Shown: positions 33,261-42,136, numbered from the stretch's first letter. The stretch: 64,000 nucleotides of DNA from Modestobacter caceresii (GCF_000761485.1 NZ_JPMX01000075.1:69502-133501), one strand, 5' to 3'. Notes: generated by a model from the letters alone, not told the origin. A program made the numbers and translations.

Positions 33261-34514
33261 GTGCGACATCGCAGCAAGGACGCCCCCCTCCCCCGCGAGG
33301 TCGGCGTCCTGGCGATCGTCGCCTTCGTCGTCGCCCTCGGCTTCGGAATCGTCGCCCCGGCGATCCCGCTGTTCGTCCGCGACTACGGGGTCGGCACCAC
33401 CGCCGTCGGGTTCGCCGTCAGCGCGTTCGCCTTCTTCCGGTTCGTCTCCGCCTTCGCCGGGGGCTCCCTCGTCGAGCGGATCGGCGAGCGCGCCGTGCTC
33501 GCCGCCGGGCTGGCGATCGTCGCGGTCGCCACCGCCGCGGCCGCCCTGGCCGGCAACTTCCCGCTCTTCGTCGCCCTGCGCGCGGCCGGCGGGATCGGCA
33601 GCGCGATGTTCACCGTGGCCGCCCTCTCGCTGCTGCTGCGCACGGCACCGGCGGCCCAGCGCGGCCGGGCTGCGGCCACCTACCAGGGCGGTTTCATCCT
33701 CGGCGGCATCGCCGGCCCGGCGGCCGGCGGGTTCCTCGCCGAGGTCTCCCCGCGGCTGCCGTTCTTCGTCTACGGCGGCTTCCTGCTGGTCGCGGGGGTG
33801 GTCGCGCTGGTCCTGCTGCGCCCGGCCGCGCTGCCCCCGGTCGCGGGAGCCGCGGCCGACCCGGACCCCGCGGCTGACCAGGTGCGCGGCGGTGGCCCCT
33901 CGGCCGTGGCCGTGCCCCCCGCGGGCGCCGATGGTGGCGGGCTGCGCGCGGCGCTGCGGTCCCGGGCCTACGTCGCGGCGCTGGTGGCCAACCTGGGCGT
34001 GGGCTGGGTGCTGTTCGGCGTCCGCAACTCCCTCGTGCCGCTGTACGTGACCGAGGAGCTGGGCAAGACGGTGGCCTGGGCCGGCGCCGGCCTGCTCGCG
34101 GGGTCGGTGGCGCAGGCGGTCGGGCTGCTGCGCGCCGGGCGGCTGGCGGACAGCTGGGGTCGCCGCCCCTCGCTGCTGCTCGGTTCGGCACTGTCCACCG
34201 CGGCGATCGCGGTCCTGGTGCTGCCGCCGACCACCGCCGCGTTCCTGCTCTCGATGGCCACCTTCGGGCTGGGCGCCTCGCTGCTGGCCAGCGTGCCGGC
34301 CGCGGTGGTCGGTGACGTCAGCCCGGCCCGAGGCGGCCGGGTGGTGGCGGTCTTCCAGATGGTCGCCGACCTGGGCGCGGTGGCCGGGCCGCTGGTCGCC
34401 GGCTGGCTCACCGACGCCTTCTCCTACCAGGTCGCCTTCGCCGTCAGCGCCGCCGTGCTGGGCGCGGCGCTGCTCGCTGCGCTGGCGATGCCGCGGGACC
34501 GCCCCGCCGGCTGA
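33261..34514 (+). CDS. MFS transporter, probably in the TPP-riboswitch operon
   Basis: A 417-residue 12-helix major facilitator with the loop 2-3 motif GGSLVERIGERAVL (GxxxDRxGRR type) and the repeat at GRLADSWGRRPSLL in the second half, typical of drug:H+ antiporter-1 transporters. GTG 33261 is the start. The 44-base gap to the dehydrogenase makes cotranscription from the riboswitch-controlled leader likely, so a thiamine-related substrate (vitamin, precursor or breakdown product) deserves consideration. Homology alone would suggest a multidrug or sugar exporter. It faces the DinB-like gene at 34528 with 13 bases between stop codons. Confidence 0.87.
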   Translation: MRHRSKDAPLPREVGVLAIVAFVVALGFGIVAPAIPLFVRDYGVGTTAVGFAVSAFAFFRFVSAFAGGSLVERIGERAVLAAGLAIVAVATAAAALAGNFPLFVALRAAGGIGSAMFTVAALSLLLRTAPAAQRGRAAATYQGGFILGGIAGPAAGGFLAEVSPRLPFFVYGGFLLVAGVVALVLLRPAALPPVAGAAADPDPAADQVRGGGPSAVAVPPAGADGGGLRAALRSRAYVAALVANLGVGWVLFGVRNSLVPLYVTEELGKTVAWAGAGLLAGSVAQAVGLLRAGRLADSWGRRPSLLLGSALSTAAIAVLVLPPTTAAFLLSMATFGLGASLLASVPAAVVGDVSPARGGRVVAVFQMVADLGAVAGPLVAGWLTDAFSYQVAFAVSAAVLGAALLAALAMPRDRPAG

Positions 34515-34527
34515 GTCGGCAGGCCGG

Positions 34528-35220
34528 TCAGAGCCAGGGCGCCAGCGTCGGCAGCGGACCGTCGGCCTCCAGCTCCTCCCCCGCACTGCGGCCGGTGACC
34601 CACGCCGCGACCGCCGGCAGCGGACCGGCGACGGCCAGGGCGCCGGTGCCCCACTCCCGGTCACCGGCGAACAACGCGACGTCGGGCACGGAGTCGCGGC
34701 GGTCCCACATCCGGAAGACGTCGTCGACGAGCGCGGCCAGGACGTCGTCCGGGAGGTCGGTGAAGGCGACGCCCTCGTCCAGGTCGACCGCGTGCACCCA
34801 CACCTCCCGGCAGCGCATCCAGGGCACCTCCGCGGCCGGCACCTGGCGCCCCTGCGCGGTCCGCACCTGGGCTGCCCACGCCTCCTCCGGCAGGCCACGG
34901 ACCGCGGCTGCCAGCCGGCCGGTCGCGGCCACCACGGCAGCGCGCAGCTCGGCGGCCGGCAGCTGTGCCGCCTCGTAGATCTGGGCGTCCCGCGCCTCCA
35001 TCGAGGCGTACATCGGCGTCTCCACCCCGGTGCGCGCCCAGGTCAGCAGGTTCACCAGCGCGTCGGCGTTGGCCGCCAGGTGCGCCAGGAGGTGCCGCCG
35101 CGACCAGCCGGTCAGCAGGGACGGCGCGTCGAGATCCTCGTCGGTCAGCCGGCCCAGCGCCGTCCCGAGGAGTCGCTCGCCGTCCTCCCACCAGCCGAGC
35201 GTCTCGACCGGCGCGGTCAT
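34528..35220 (-). CDS. Mycothiol-dependent maleylpyruvate isomerase family protein
   Basis: A 230-residue protein with an N-terminal DinB-like metal-binding domain (LLTGWSRRHLLAHLAANADAL, with the first His ligand, and CREVWVHAVDLDEG with the later His and Asp) and a C-terminal MDMPI domain (ALFAGDREWGTGALAVAGPL). The family includes mycothiol-dependent maleylpyruvate isomerase from the gentisate pathway, but most actinobacterial members have unknown thiol-transfer substrates, and no aromatic catabolic genes are here. ATG 35220 is the start. It is divergent from the receiver-flavoprotein gene. Confidence 0.87.
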   Translation of the reverse strand: MTAPVETLGWWEDGERLLGTALGRLTDEDLDAPSLLTGWSRRHLLAHLAANADALVNLLTWARTGVETPMYASMEARDAQIYEAAQLPAAELRAAVVAATGRLAAAVRGLPEEAWAAQVRTAQGRQVPAAEVPWMRCREVWVHAVDLDEGVAFTDLPDDVLAALVDDVFRMWDRRDSVPDVALFAGDREWGTGALAVAGPLPAVAAWVTGRSAGEELEADGPLPTLAPWL

Positions 35221-35408
35221 CGACGGGTTCCGGGCTCGTGCGCGGGCGCGGTCATGACGTCACCCTGCCGCGCCGCGGGCCGACGTGCCAGAGCTGGCCC
35301 GCGGCCGATCGGGACTACCGCCGTTCACCTGCACCCGGTTGGATGGAGATGCCATCGGGGGCCTGCCCACCGGGGCGGTCCACCTCGACGGCCCCGACCG
35401 GAGGTGCC

Positions 35409-37070
35409 GTGCCCGCGCGACCTGTCCTGCTCACCGTCGACGACGACCGCGCGGTCAGCCGCGCCGTCGCCCGCGACCTGCGCCGCCACTACGGCGACCG
35501 CTACCGGATCGTCCGCGCCGAGAGCGGCCGCGACGCGCTCGCCGTGCTGCGTGAGCTGACCGCGCGCGGCGAGGCCGCCGCCCTGCTCCTCGCCGACCAC
35601 CGGATGCCCGGGATGACCGGCGTGGAGTTCCTGGAGCAGGCGATGGACCTGGCGCCGACGGCCAAGCGGGTCCTGCTCACCGCCTACGCCGACACCGACG
35701 CGGCGATCCGGGCGATCAACGACGTCGACCTGGACCACTACCTGCTCAAGCCCTGGGACCCGCCGGAGGAGCTGCTCTACCCGGTGCTCGACGAGCTGCT
35801 CGAGGCCTGGTCGCGCACCGCCCGGGCGCCGTTCGAGGGCATCACGCTGCTGGGCCACCAGTGGTCGGCGGAGACCCAGCAGCTCAAGGAGTTCCTGGCC
35901 CGCAACCAGGTGCCCTACCGGCACCTCCAGGGCGAGGACGCCGCCGGCATCCGCACCGCCGCCGACCTGGCGGACGACGCGACGCTGCCGGCCCTGCTCT
36001 TCCCCGAGGGAACCGTGCTCCGCCGGCCCACCCTCCAGCAGGTCGCCCAGCAGGTCGGGCTGGCCACGACCGCCGGCAGCCCGTTCTACGACGTCGTGGT
36101 GGTGGGCGGCGGACCGGCCGGGCTGGGCGCGGCGGTGTACGCGGCCAGCGAGGGGCTGCGCACCCTGCTCGTCGAGCGCACGGCCACCGGCGGGCAGGCC
36201 GGCCAGAGCAGCCGGATCGAGAACTACCTCGGGTTCCCGCTCGGGGTGTCGGGCAGCGAGCTCGCCCAGCGGGCCCGCGACCAGGCCGTGCGGTTCGGCG
36301 TCGAACTCCTCACCGCCGCCGAGGTCGTGCAGATCGCACCCAAGGGCGATGGCCGGGCGCTGCTCTTCGCCGACGGCAGCCAGGTCGCCGCGCACGCCGT
36401 CGTGCTGGCCACCGGCGTCTCCTGGCGGCTGCTGCCGGCCGACGGCGCCGCCGACCTCACCGGCCGCGGCGTCTACTACGGCGCCGTCGCGCACGAGGCC
36501 GCCGACTGCGCCGGCGAGGAGGTCTTCGTCGTCGGCGCGGCCAACTCCGCCGGCCAGGCCGCGCTGCACTTCGCCCGCTTCGCCAGCAAGGTGGTGGTGC
36601 TCTGCCGGGGCACCGACATCCGGCAGAGCATGTCCGAGTACCTGGTCGCCCGGATCGAGGCCGACCCGCTGATCGAGGTGCGCACCTGCACCCAGGTGCG
36701 GGCCGTGGAGGGCGCCGACCACCTCGAGCGACTCGTGCTCGCCGACTCCCGTACCGGTGCCACCGAGGTCGTCCCGGCGTCCCGGCTCTTCGTGTTCATC
36801 GGCGCCTCGCCGCCCACCGAGTGGCTGGGCGAGGCGTTCCTGCGCGACGACCGCGGCTTCCTGCGCACCGGGCCGGCGCTGCTGGACGAGGCGGGCCGCC
36901 CGCCGCGGGACTGGCCGCTGACCCGGGCGCCGTACCACCTGGAGTGCTCCGTGCCCGGCGTGTTCGTGGCCGGCGACGTCCGCGCCGAGTCGGTGAAGCG
37001 GGTCGCCTCCGCCGTCGGCGAGGGCGCGATGGCCGTCACGCTCGTGCACCGCTACCTGGAGGCGAACTGA
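35409..37070 (+). CDS. Receiver–glutaredoxin-like–thioredoxin-reductase-like fusion flavoprotein
   Basis: A 553-residue fusion. Residues 1-135 are a response-regulator receiver with phosphoacceptor Asp63, Thr91 and Lys114 (YLLKPW). Residues about 141-220 look like a glutaredoxin fold (GITLLGHQW, then LPALLFPEGTVLRRP) in which the usual CPYC is replaced by WSAE. From about 227 it is thioredoxin-reductase-like, with GGGPAGLGA for FAD, VFVVGAANSAGQAA for NAD(P)H and GVFVAGDVRAESVKRV. The CxxC disulphide of true TrxR is missing; the position reads GVYYGAVAHEAADC. Phosphorylation probably gates an NAD(P)H-using or sensing flavoprotein. GTG 35409 has GGAGG four bases away. The kinase gene follows after one base. 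Confidence 0.9.
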   Translation: MPARPVLLTVDDDRAVSRAVARDLRRHYGDRYRIVRAESGRDALAVLRELTARGEAAALLLADHRMPGMTGVEFLEQAMDLAPTAKRVLLTAYADTDAAIRAINDVDLDHYLLKPWDPPEELLYPVLDELLEAWSRTARAPFEGITLLGHQWSAETQQLKEFLARNQVPYRHLQGEDAAGIRTAADLADDATLPALLFPEGTVLRRPTLQQVAQQVGLATTAGSPFYDVVVVGGGPAGLGAAVYAASEGLRTLLVERTATGGQAGQSSRIENYLGFPLGVSGSELAQRARDQAVRFGVELLTAAEVVQIAPKGDGRALLFADGSQVAAHAVVLATGVSWRLLPADGAADLTGRGVYYGAVAHEAADCAGEEVFVVGAANSAGQAALHFARFASKVVVLCRGTDIRQSMSEYLVARIEADPLIEVRTCTQVRAVEGADHLERLVLADSRTGATEVVPASRLFVFIGASPPTEWLGEAFLRDDRGFLRTGPALLDEAGRPPRDWPLTRAPYHLECSVPGVFVAGDVRAESVKRVASAVGEGAMAVTLVHRYLEAN

Positions 37071-37071
37071 G

Positions 37072-38508
37072 ATGACCGCGAGCCACGGGCCCTCCTCGGG
37101 GGTCGACCTCGCCGAGGTGCGCAGCCTGTTCCTGTTCGCCGAGCTGGAGGACGCCGACCAGCGCTGGGTGGCCGAGCACAGCGACGTGCGGGTGTACGAC
37201 GCCGACGTCGTCGTCTTCGCCGAGGGACAGCCCTCCGACGCGCTGTACGTGCTGCTGGAGGGTGGGCTGCTGCTGTCCAAGCACACCGACGGGGAGGACG
37301 TCGTCCTCAACGACACGACGCACCGCGGCGCCTACGCCGGCGCGGTCCGCGCGTTCACCCAGAGCCGCGACCCGAACTTCCAGACCACGCTGCGGACCAC
37401 CCGGCCCAGCCGGTTCCTGCGGTTGCCGGCCGAGGACTTCGCCGCGCTGGTGCACCGGCTGTGCCCCATGGCGGTACACCTGCTCGACGGCCTGTACGAG
37501 GGCATCCGGATGACCGAGTCGACGATGCGCCAGCGCGAGCACCTGGTGCAGCTGGGGACGCTGTCGGCCAACCTCGCCCACGAGCTGAACAACCCGGCAG
37601 CGGCCGCGGTGCGAGCCACCGAGCAGCTGCGCTCCCGGGTCGCCGGCATGCGCCGGAAGCTCGGCCTGCTGTCGGAGGCCGGGCTCTCCCCCGAGCTGGT
37701 CGGCCGGCTGATCAAGACGCAGGAGATGTCCGTCGAGCGGGCGCTCAAGCCGCACGCCGATCTGACCGCGCTCCAGGAGAGCGACCTCGAGGACGCGATC
37801 GCCGACCGGCTGGAGGAGATCGGCGTCGAGCAGGCGCTGGAGCTCGCACCGGTGTTCGCCGGCTCCGGCATGGACGCGCAGTGGGTGGACGACGTCGTGG
37901 AGCAGGTCGACTCCGGACTGGAGTGGGACGCCGCGTTCGGCTGGCTGCGCTACACCCTGGAGACCGAGGCGCTGATAGACGAGATCGAGGAGGCCACCAC
38001 CCGGATCTCCTCCCTCGTCGGCGCGGTGAAGCAGTACTCGCACCTGGACCAGGCCCGGCACTCCGACGTCGACGTCAAGCCCGGGCTGGAGAGCACGCTG
38101 GTGATGCTGGCCCGCAAGCTCACCGGCATCGAGGTGCACCGTGACTACGCCGCCGACCTGCCGCCGGTGCCCGGCTACCCGGCCGAGCTGAACCAGGTCT
38201 GGACCAACCTGATCGACAACGCCGCCGACGCGATGGACGGGTCCGGGGTGCTGACCCTGCGCACCCGGGCCGACCAGCACGCGGTGTTCGTGGAGGTCAC
38301 CGACGACGGCCCGGGGGTGCCGGAGGCGGTGCGCCAGGACCTGTTCGAGCCGTTCGTGACCACCAAGCGGGCCGGCGACGGGAGCGGGCTGGGACTGGAC
38401 AACGCGAGGCGGATCATCGAGCGGCGGCACGGCGGGTCGCTGACGTACACGACCGGTCCGGAGGGGACGACGTTCTGCGTCCGGCTGCCGCTGAGCCGGA
38501 CGCACTGA
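37072..38508 (+). CDS. Cyclic-nucleotide-binding-domain histidine kinase
   Basis: A 478-residue cytoplasmic kinase without membrane helices. Residues about 15-140 form a CRP/cNMP-type β-barrel (LFLFAELEDADQRW, YVLLEGGLLLSK). His170 in LSANLAHELNNPAAAA is the phosphoacceptor, a helical region of about 130 residues follows, and the ATPase has its N box in NQVWTNLIDNAADAM, G1 in DDGPGVPE and G2 in GSGLGLDNARRI. It is the probable phosphodonor for the receiver of the adjacent flavoprotein: the start lies one base after that stop. The ligand of the barrel (cAMP, haem, or none) is unknown. Confidence 0.93.
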   Translation: MTASHGPSSGVDLAEVRSLFLFAELEDADQRWVAEHSDVRVYDADVVVFAEGQPSDALYVLLEGGLLLSKHTDGEDVVLNDTTHRGAYAGAVRAFTQSRDPNFQTTLRTTRPSRFLRLPAEDFAALVHRLCPMAVHLLDGLYEGIRMTESTMRQREHLVQLGTLSANLAHELNNPAAAAVRATEQLRSRVAGMRRKLGLLSEAGLSPELVGRLIKTQEMSVERALKPHADLTALQESDLEDAIADRLEEIGVEQALELAPVFAGSGMDAQWVDDVVEQVDSGLEWDAAFGWLRYTLETEALIDEIEEATTRISSLVGAVKQYSHLDQARHSDVDVKPGLESTLVMLARKLTGIEVHRDYAADLPPVPGYPAELNQVWTNLIDNAADAMDGSGVLTLRTRADQHAVFVEVTDDGPGVPEAVRQDLFEPFVTTKRAGDGSGLGLDNARRIIERRHGGSLTYTTGPEGTTFCVRLPLSRTH

Positions 38509-38514
38509 CCGGCC

Positions 38515-38802
38515 ATGTCCTGGCGGGTGGACGGGGAGGCCGTCTGTCGGCATGCCGAGGGGCTGCCGGCCGCACCCGGCCCGGCCGAGGCGTGCGCGGA
38601 CTGCCTCCGGGACGGCGGGCAGTGGGTGCACCTGCGGCGTTGCCTGAGCTGTGACCACGTGGCCTGCTGCGACTCCTCACCGCACCGGCACGCCACCGCG
38701 CACGCGACCGCGACCGGGCACCCGGTGGTCGCCTCCGCCGAGCCGCGCGAGCACTGGGCCTGGTGCTACCCCGACCAGGCCCTCCTCCTCCCCCAGCGCT
38801 GA
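38515..38802 (+). CDS. UBP-type zinc finger protein
   Basis: A 95-residue protein consisting of a single zf-UBP domain. Ligands visible in order are Cys11, His13, Cys27, Cys30, Cys43, Cys46, Cys51 and His57/59/63, with the motif CLSCDHVACCDSS and HATATGHPV. In eukaryotes the domain binds the free C-terminal Gly-Gly of ubiquitin; in bacteria its ligand is not known, although actinobacteria possess ubiquitin-like modifiers such as Pup. It begins six bases after the kinase stop and is therefore the third member of the signalling operon. Confidence 0.88.
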   Translation: MSWRVDGEAVCRHAEGLPAAPGPAEACADCLRDGGQWVHLRRCLSCDHVACCDSSPHRHATAHATATGHPVVASAEPREHWAWCYPDQALLLPQR

Positions 38803-38823
38803 CACCGGGCCGGGGGCGGACCG

Positions 38824-40095
38824 TCAGCCCTTCACATAGGGGATCGTCTGCGGGCCCTCCGGCAGCGCGCAGACCCGCGCGCCGGGGCCCGCCGCCGCGA
38901 CCGCCTCGGCGACGGTGGCCGCGATGTCGGTCGTCTGCCCCAGGTGGGCCTCGGCCAGCTGGGCGTCGGTGAGGTGGTCGGTGTGCATCACGACCCGGTG
39001 CGCCGACTGGATCCGCGCCTGGATCTGCACCTGCCACTGGTCGGGCACGGTCTGCTCGCGGGCGGAGATCAGCTCCAGCAGCGCCTCCGGTGACGCCGCT
39101 GAGGTGAGCACCTCGCGGTAGGAGCCGTGGTCGGGGAAGCCGTCCTCGCAGGCGGCGGCGCAGACGATCAGCCCGTCGGGCCGGGTGACCTGCGCGGCCG
39201 CCGACATGCCCTTCACCGACTGGTAGAGGTTCTGGTCCAGCGGGAAGCCCGAACCGGTGGTGACGACGACGTCGAACGGCGCGTCCACCGGTGCCATCGC
39301 CACCTCGCGGGCCCGCTCGATCGCCACCGCGTGCATCTCCAGCGTGTCCCCGCCGAACGCGGCGATGACCTCCTGCCGGGTGTTGAGCACGACGTCGAAG
39401 GAGTACGTCACGTCGGTGCCCGCGGTGATCGCCCGGACGTCGTCGTGCACCGGGTTGCCCTGGGTGACGCCCCACGTCGCCCGCGGGTCGCCGATCCGCT
39501 TCGCGTCGTGCAGCACCAGCACCGTGTCCAGCGCGGCCAGGCCCGGGGCGACCATCTTGGGCCCACCGGAGAAGCCGGCGAAGAAGTGCGGCTCGACGAA
39601 GCCGGTGGTGATCCGGACGTCGGCGTCCACCCACTGCTCGTTGAGCCAGACCGGCACCCCGTCGCCGAAGGTGCCCATCCAGCGGTGCGTGTCGCTCGCC
39701 CGGGAGTCGTGGTTGACGATCCGGACGGTGTCCACGACCTCGTCGCCGAACATCGCCCGCAGCTCCGCCTCGGTGTTGGCCCGGTGCGTGCCGGTGGCGA
39801 CCAGGACGACGACGTCCTCCAGACGCACGACGCCGTCGAGCTCCTCGAGCACCGCCGGGATCATCAGGTGCCGGGGCTGGGCGCGGGTGCCGTCGCAGGC
39901 GGAGATCGCCACCGTCTGCCCCGGCCGCACCCGATCCCGCAGCGGCAACCCGCTCACCGGCTCGCGCAACGCCCGGCGCAGCTCGGCGGCGACGTCCGGG
40001 GCGGCCGGGTGCTGCACGGGGGTGATCACCGCCGCGTCGTCCGGGAGCTCGACGGGGAGCCCTCCGCGCCCGTAGGCGAGCGTCACCTGCTGCAC
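38824..40095 (-). CDS. larA: LarA-type lactate racemase domain protein
   Basis: A 423-residue member of the nickel-pincer lactate racemase family. Equivalents of the LarA catalytic and cofactor residues can be traced: ACDGTR, VATGTHRANTE (first catalytic His), FVEPHFFAGFSGGPKM (second His and the lysine that attaches the cofactor), GNPVHDD, and YQSVKGM near the substrate site. Paralogues racemise other 2-hydroxyacids, so lactate is not proven. The cofactor-making genes larB, larC and larE are not nearby and must be elsewhere, or the enzyme could be inactive. GTG 40095 follows GGAGG. It is divergent from the thioesterase gene. Confidence 0.88.
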   Translation of the reverse strand: MQQVTLAYGRGGLPVELPDDAAVITPVQHPAAPDVAAELRRALREPVSGLPLRDRVRPGQTVAISACDGTRAQPRHLMIPAVLEELDGVVRLEDVVVLVATGTHRANTEAELRAMFGDEVVDTVRIVNHDSRASDTHRWMGTFGDGVPVWLNEQWVDADVRITTGFVEPHFFAGFSGGPKMVAPGLAALDTVLVLHDAKRIGDPRATWGVTQGNPVHDDVRAITAGTDVTYSFDVVLNTRQEVIAAFGGDTLEMHAVAIERAREVAMAPVDAPFDVVVTTGSGFPLDQNLYQSVKGMSAAAQVTRPDGLIVCAAACEDGFPDHGSYREVLTSAASPEALLELISAREQTVPDQWQVQIQARIQSAHRVVMHTDHLTDAQLAEAHLGQTTDIAATVAEAVAAAGPGARVCALPEGPQTIPYVKG

Positions 40096-40191
40096 GTCGT
40101 CCTCCAGGAGCCGGGTGCCCCATCAGACCACCAGACCGCGCATCCCACCGGGCGACCGTGTGCCGTCGACCGCCCCGGGTAGCTGCGGTGG

Positions 40192-40563
40192 ATGAGCGAC
40201 ACGAGCTTCGTGGAGACCCTGGGCGTGTACGGCCGAACGGCGGAGGACGGGACGGCGCAGCTGCAGCTGGACGTCACCGACCAGCACCTGAACGAGGCGG
40301 GCACGCTCCACGGTGGGGTGCTGGCCACCCTCGTCGACACCGCCATGGGCCACGCCGTGCGCAGCCGCACCGGGGAGGACGACGTCCCGGCCACCAGCCA
40401 GCTGACCGTCACCTACCTGCGGCCCGGCGGTCCCGGCACCCTCCAGGTCACCGGCCGGGTCAGCAAGCAGGGCGAGCACCTGACGGTGTGCGAGGCCGAC
40501 GTCGAGCAGGATGGCCGCAGCCTGGTGCACGCCGTCGCCACGTTCGCGGTGCTGCACCGGTGA
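40192..40563 (+). CDS. PaaI-type hotdog thioesterase
   Basis: A 123-residue hotdog-fold acyl-CoA thioesterase with the family pattern DQHLNEAGTLHGGVLATLVDTAMGHAV (residues about 28-54), where Asn and the HGG loop form the active site, and a later SQLTVTYLRPG. Members hydrolyse aromatic or aliphatic acyl-CoAs, often to relieve CoA trapping. ATG 40192 is the start. The phosphotriesterase-like gene begins 26 bases downstream on the same strand, so a common transcript is likely. LarA is divergent. Confidence 0.9.
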   Translation: MSDTSFVETLGVYGRTAEDGTAQLQLDVTDQHLNEAGTLHGGVLATLVDTAMGHAVRSRTGEDDVPATSQLTVTYLRPGGPGTLQVTGRVSKQGEHLTVCEADVEQDGRSLVHAVATFAVLHR

Positions 40564-40588
40564 CCTGACCCCGAGCAAGGGAGCTCGC

Positions 40589-41566
40589 ATGCCCACCGTG
40601 CACACCGTCCGCGGCCCGATCGACACCGCCGACCTCGGCCGCACCCTCATGCACGAGCACGTGTTCGTGCTGTCCACCGAGCACCAGCAGAACTACGGCA
40701 CCGGCGACTGGTGGGACGAGGAGGAGCGGGTCGCCGACGCCGTCACCAAGCTCAACGAGCTCAAGGCGCTGGGGATCGACACGATCGTCGACCCGACGGT
40801 GTGGGGGCTGGGCCGCTACCTGCCGCGGGTGCAGCGGGTGGCGGCGCAGACCGAGCTGAACATCATCGTGGCCACCGGGCTGTACACCTACGACGAGATC
40901 CCGTTCCAGTACGCGCATCGCGGGCCGGGCACCCTCATCGAGACACCCACCGACCCGATGGTCGACGACTTCACCCGGGACGTCCGCGCCGGCATCGCCG
41001 ACACCGGCGTGCACGCCGCCTTCCTCAAGTGCGCCGTGGAGGCCAAGGGGCTCACCCCGGGCGTCGAGCGCACCCTGCGGGCCGTCGCAGCCACCCACCG
41101 GGAGACCGGGGTGCCGATCACCGTGCACACCTCGGCCGCCGCACAGACCGGCCGGCTGGCGGTCCAGGTGCTCCGCGAGGAGGGCGCCGACCTGACCAAG
41201 GTGGTCATCGGCCACGCCGGCGACAGCAACGACCTCGACCACCTCAAGGAGCTGGCCGACGCCGGCTGCATCCTGGGCATGGACCGGTTCGGCCTGGACC
41301 TCTACAACCCGACCAGCGCGCGGGTGGACACCATCGTCGCGCTGGCCGAGCAGGGGTACGCCGACCGGATGGTGCTCAGCCAGGACGCCAGCTGCTACAT
41401 CGACTGGTTCCCCGGGGAGGCGCGCACCGCGATGACCCAGGCGATGCCGAACTGGAACTTCACCCACGTGCCGCAGGACGTGCTGCCGATGCTGCGGGAG
41501 CGCGGAGCGAGCGAAGGGCACCTGGACCAGATGCTGGTCCAGGTGCCCCGGCGGTACTTCGAGTAG
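40589..41566 (+). CDS. Phosphotriesterase-like metal-dependent hydrolase
   Basis: A 325-residue TIM-barrel amidohydrolase of the phosphotriesterase-like family. Metal ligands are His22 and His24 (LMHEHVF), the carbamylatable Lys in AFLKCAVEAKG, the His in ITVHTSAAA, the His in VIGHAGDSND and the Asp in VLSQDASCYIDWF. Most members are lactonases or esterases that show side activity on organophosphates; the LSQDAS and IDWF forms suggest a lactonase-type enzyme, but the substrate is unknown. ATG 40589 has AAGGGAG upstream. It probably forms an operon with the thioesterase. It faces the HTH gene, with four bases between the stops. Confidence 0.9.
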   Translation: MPTVHTVRGPIDTADLGRTLMHEHVFVLSTEHQQNYGTGDWWDEEERVADAVTKLNELKALGIDTIVDPTVWGLGRYLPRVQRVAAQTELNIIVATGLYTYDEIPFQYAHRGPGTLIETPTDPMVDDFTRDVRAGIADTGVHAAFLKCAVEAKGLTPGVERTLRAVAATHRETGVPITVHTSAAAQTGRLAVQVLREEGADLTKVVIGHAGDSNDLDHLKELADAGCILGMDRFGLDLYNPTSARVDTIVALAEQGYADRMVLSQDASCYIDWFPGEARTAMTQAMPNWNFTHVPQDVLPMLRERGASEGHLDQMLVQVPRRYFE

Positions 41567-41570
41567 CGGG

Positions 41571-42029
41571 TCAGGCGGGCCGGCGGCCGGCGAGCTGGCG
41601 GGCCGCGGCGACGGTGTCGGCATCCAGCGCGTCGACGTCCCCGTCGCGGCGCGCTGCCGCCTGGCCGTCCAGCCAGCTGACGTGCCGCTCCCAGGCGGCC
41701 CGCGGCGAGATGCCGAGCGCCCGCCCGATCTGCTGCCAGTCGGCGCCGCCGCGCAGCGCCGCTCGGATGCCGAGCTGGCGGTGGGCGTGGGCCTTGCGGG
41801 CGACGACCTCACCGAGGGCGAGCAGCTCGAGGGCCTCGTCGACGTCCAGCGAGGTGCCGAGGGCCTTGAAGCTGGCCCAGTCGTCGTCGTCGTCCGCACG
41901 GTCGTTGGGGCCGTCGACGGCGACGTTGTCGCGCCGGCTCAGGAAGTCCAGCCGGGTCACGGCGGTCACGAGCGAGAACTCGCTCTCCAGCACCTCGGGG
42001 GTGGTGGCGACCTCAGGCACAGTGGTCAT
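41571..42029 (-). CDS. Small HTH-like hypothetical protein
   Basis: A 152-residue acidic protein. Its second half holds a helix-turn-helix-like pattern, IRAALRGGADWQQIGRALGI followed by SPRAAWERHVSWL, of the sort found in sigma-4-like or AsnC-like DNA-binding segments. The N-terminus is Val/Thr-rich and a run of Asp lies at about 50. I do not recognise a named family; homologues occur as single genes in high-GC actinobacteria. ATG 42029 is favoured; ATG 42041 would add MLFL. A DNA-binding role is inference only. Confidence 0.6.
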   Translation of the reverse strand: MTTVPEVATTPEVLESEFSLVTAVTRLDFLSRRDNVAVDGPNDRADDDDDWASFKALGTSLDVDEALELLALGEVVARKAHAHRQLGIRAALRGGADWQQIGRALGISPRAAWERHVSWLDGQAAARRDGDVDALDADTVAAARQLAGRRPA

Positions 42030-42136
42030 GAGGAAGAGCATTTCCCGAAGCCAGCACGCTGTAACCCGATCGTGACCAGCGTCTCGTGCACGGCCGAGTG
42101 GCCTCGCACACGGTGGTCGGCCGGACGCGGCACGTG

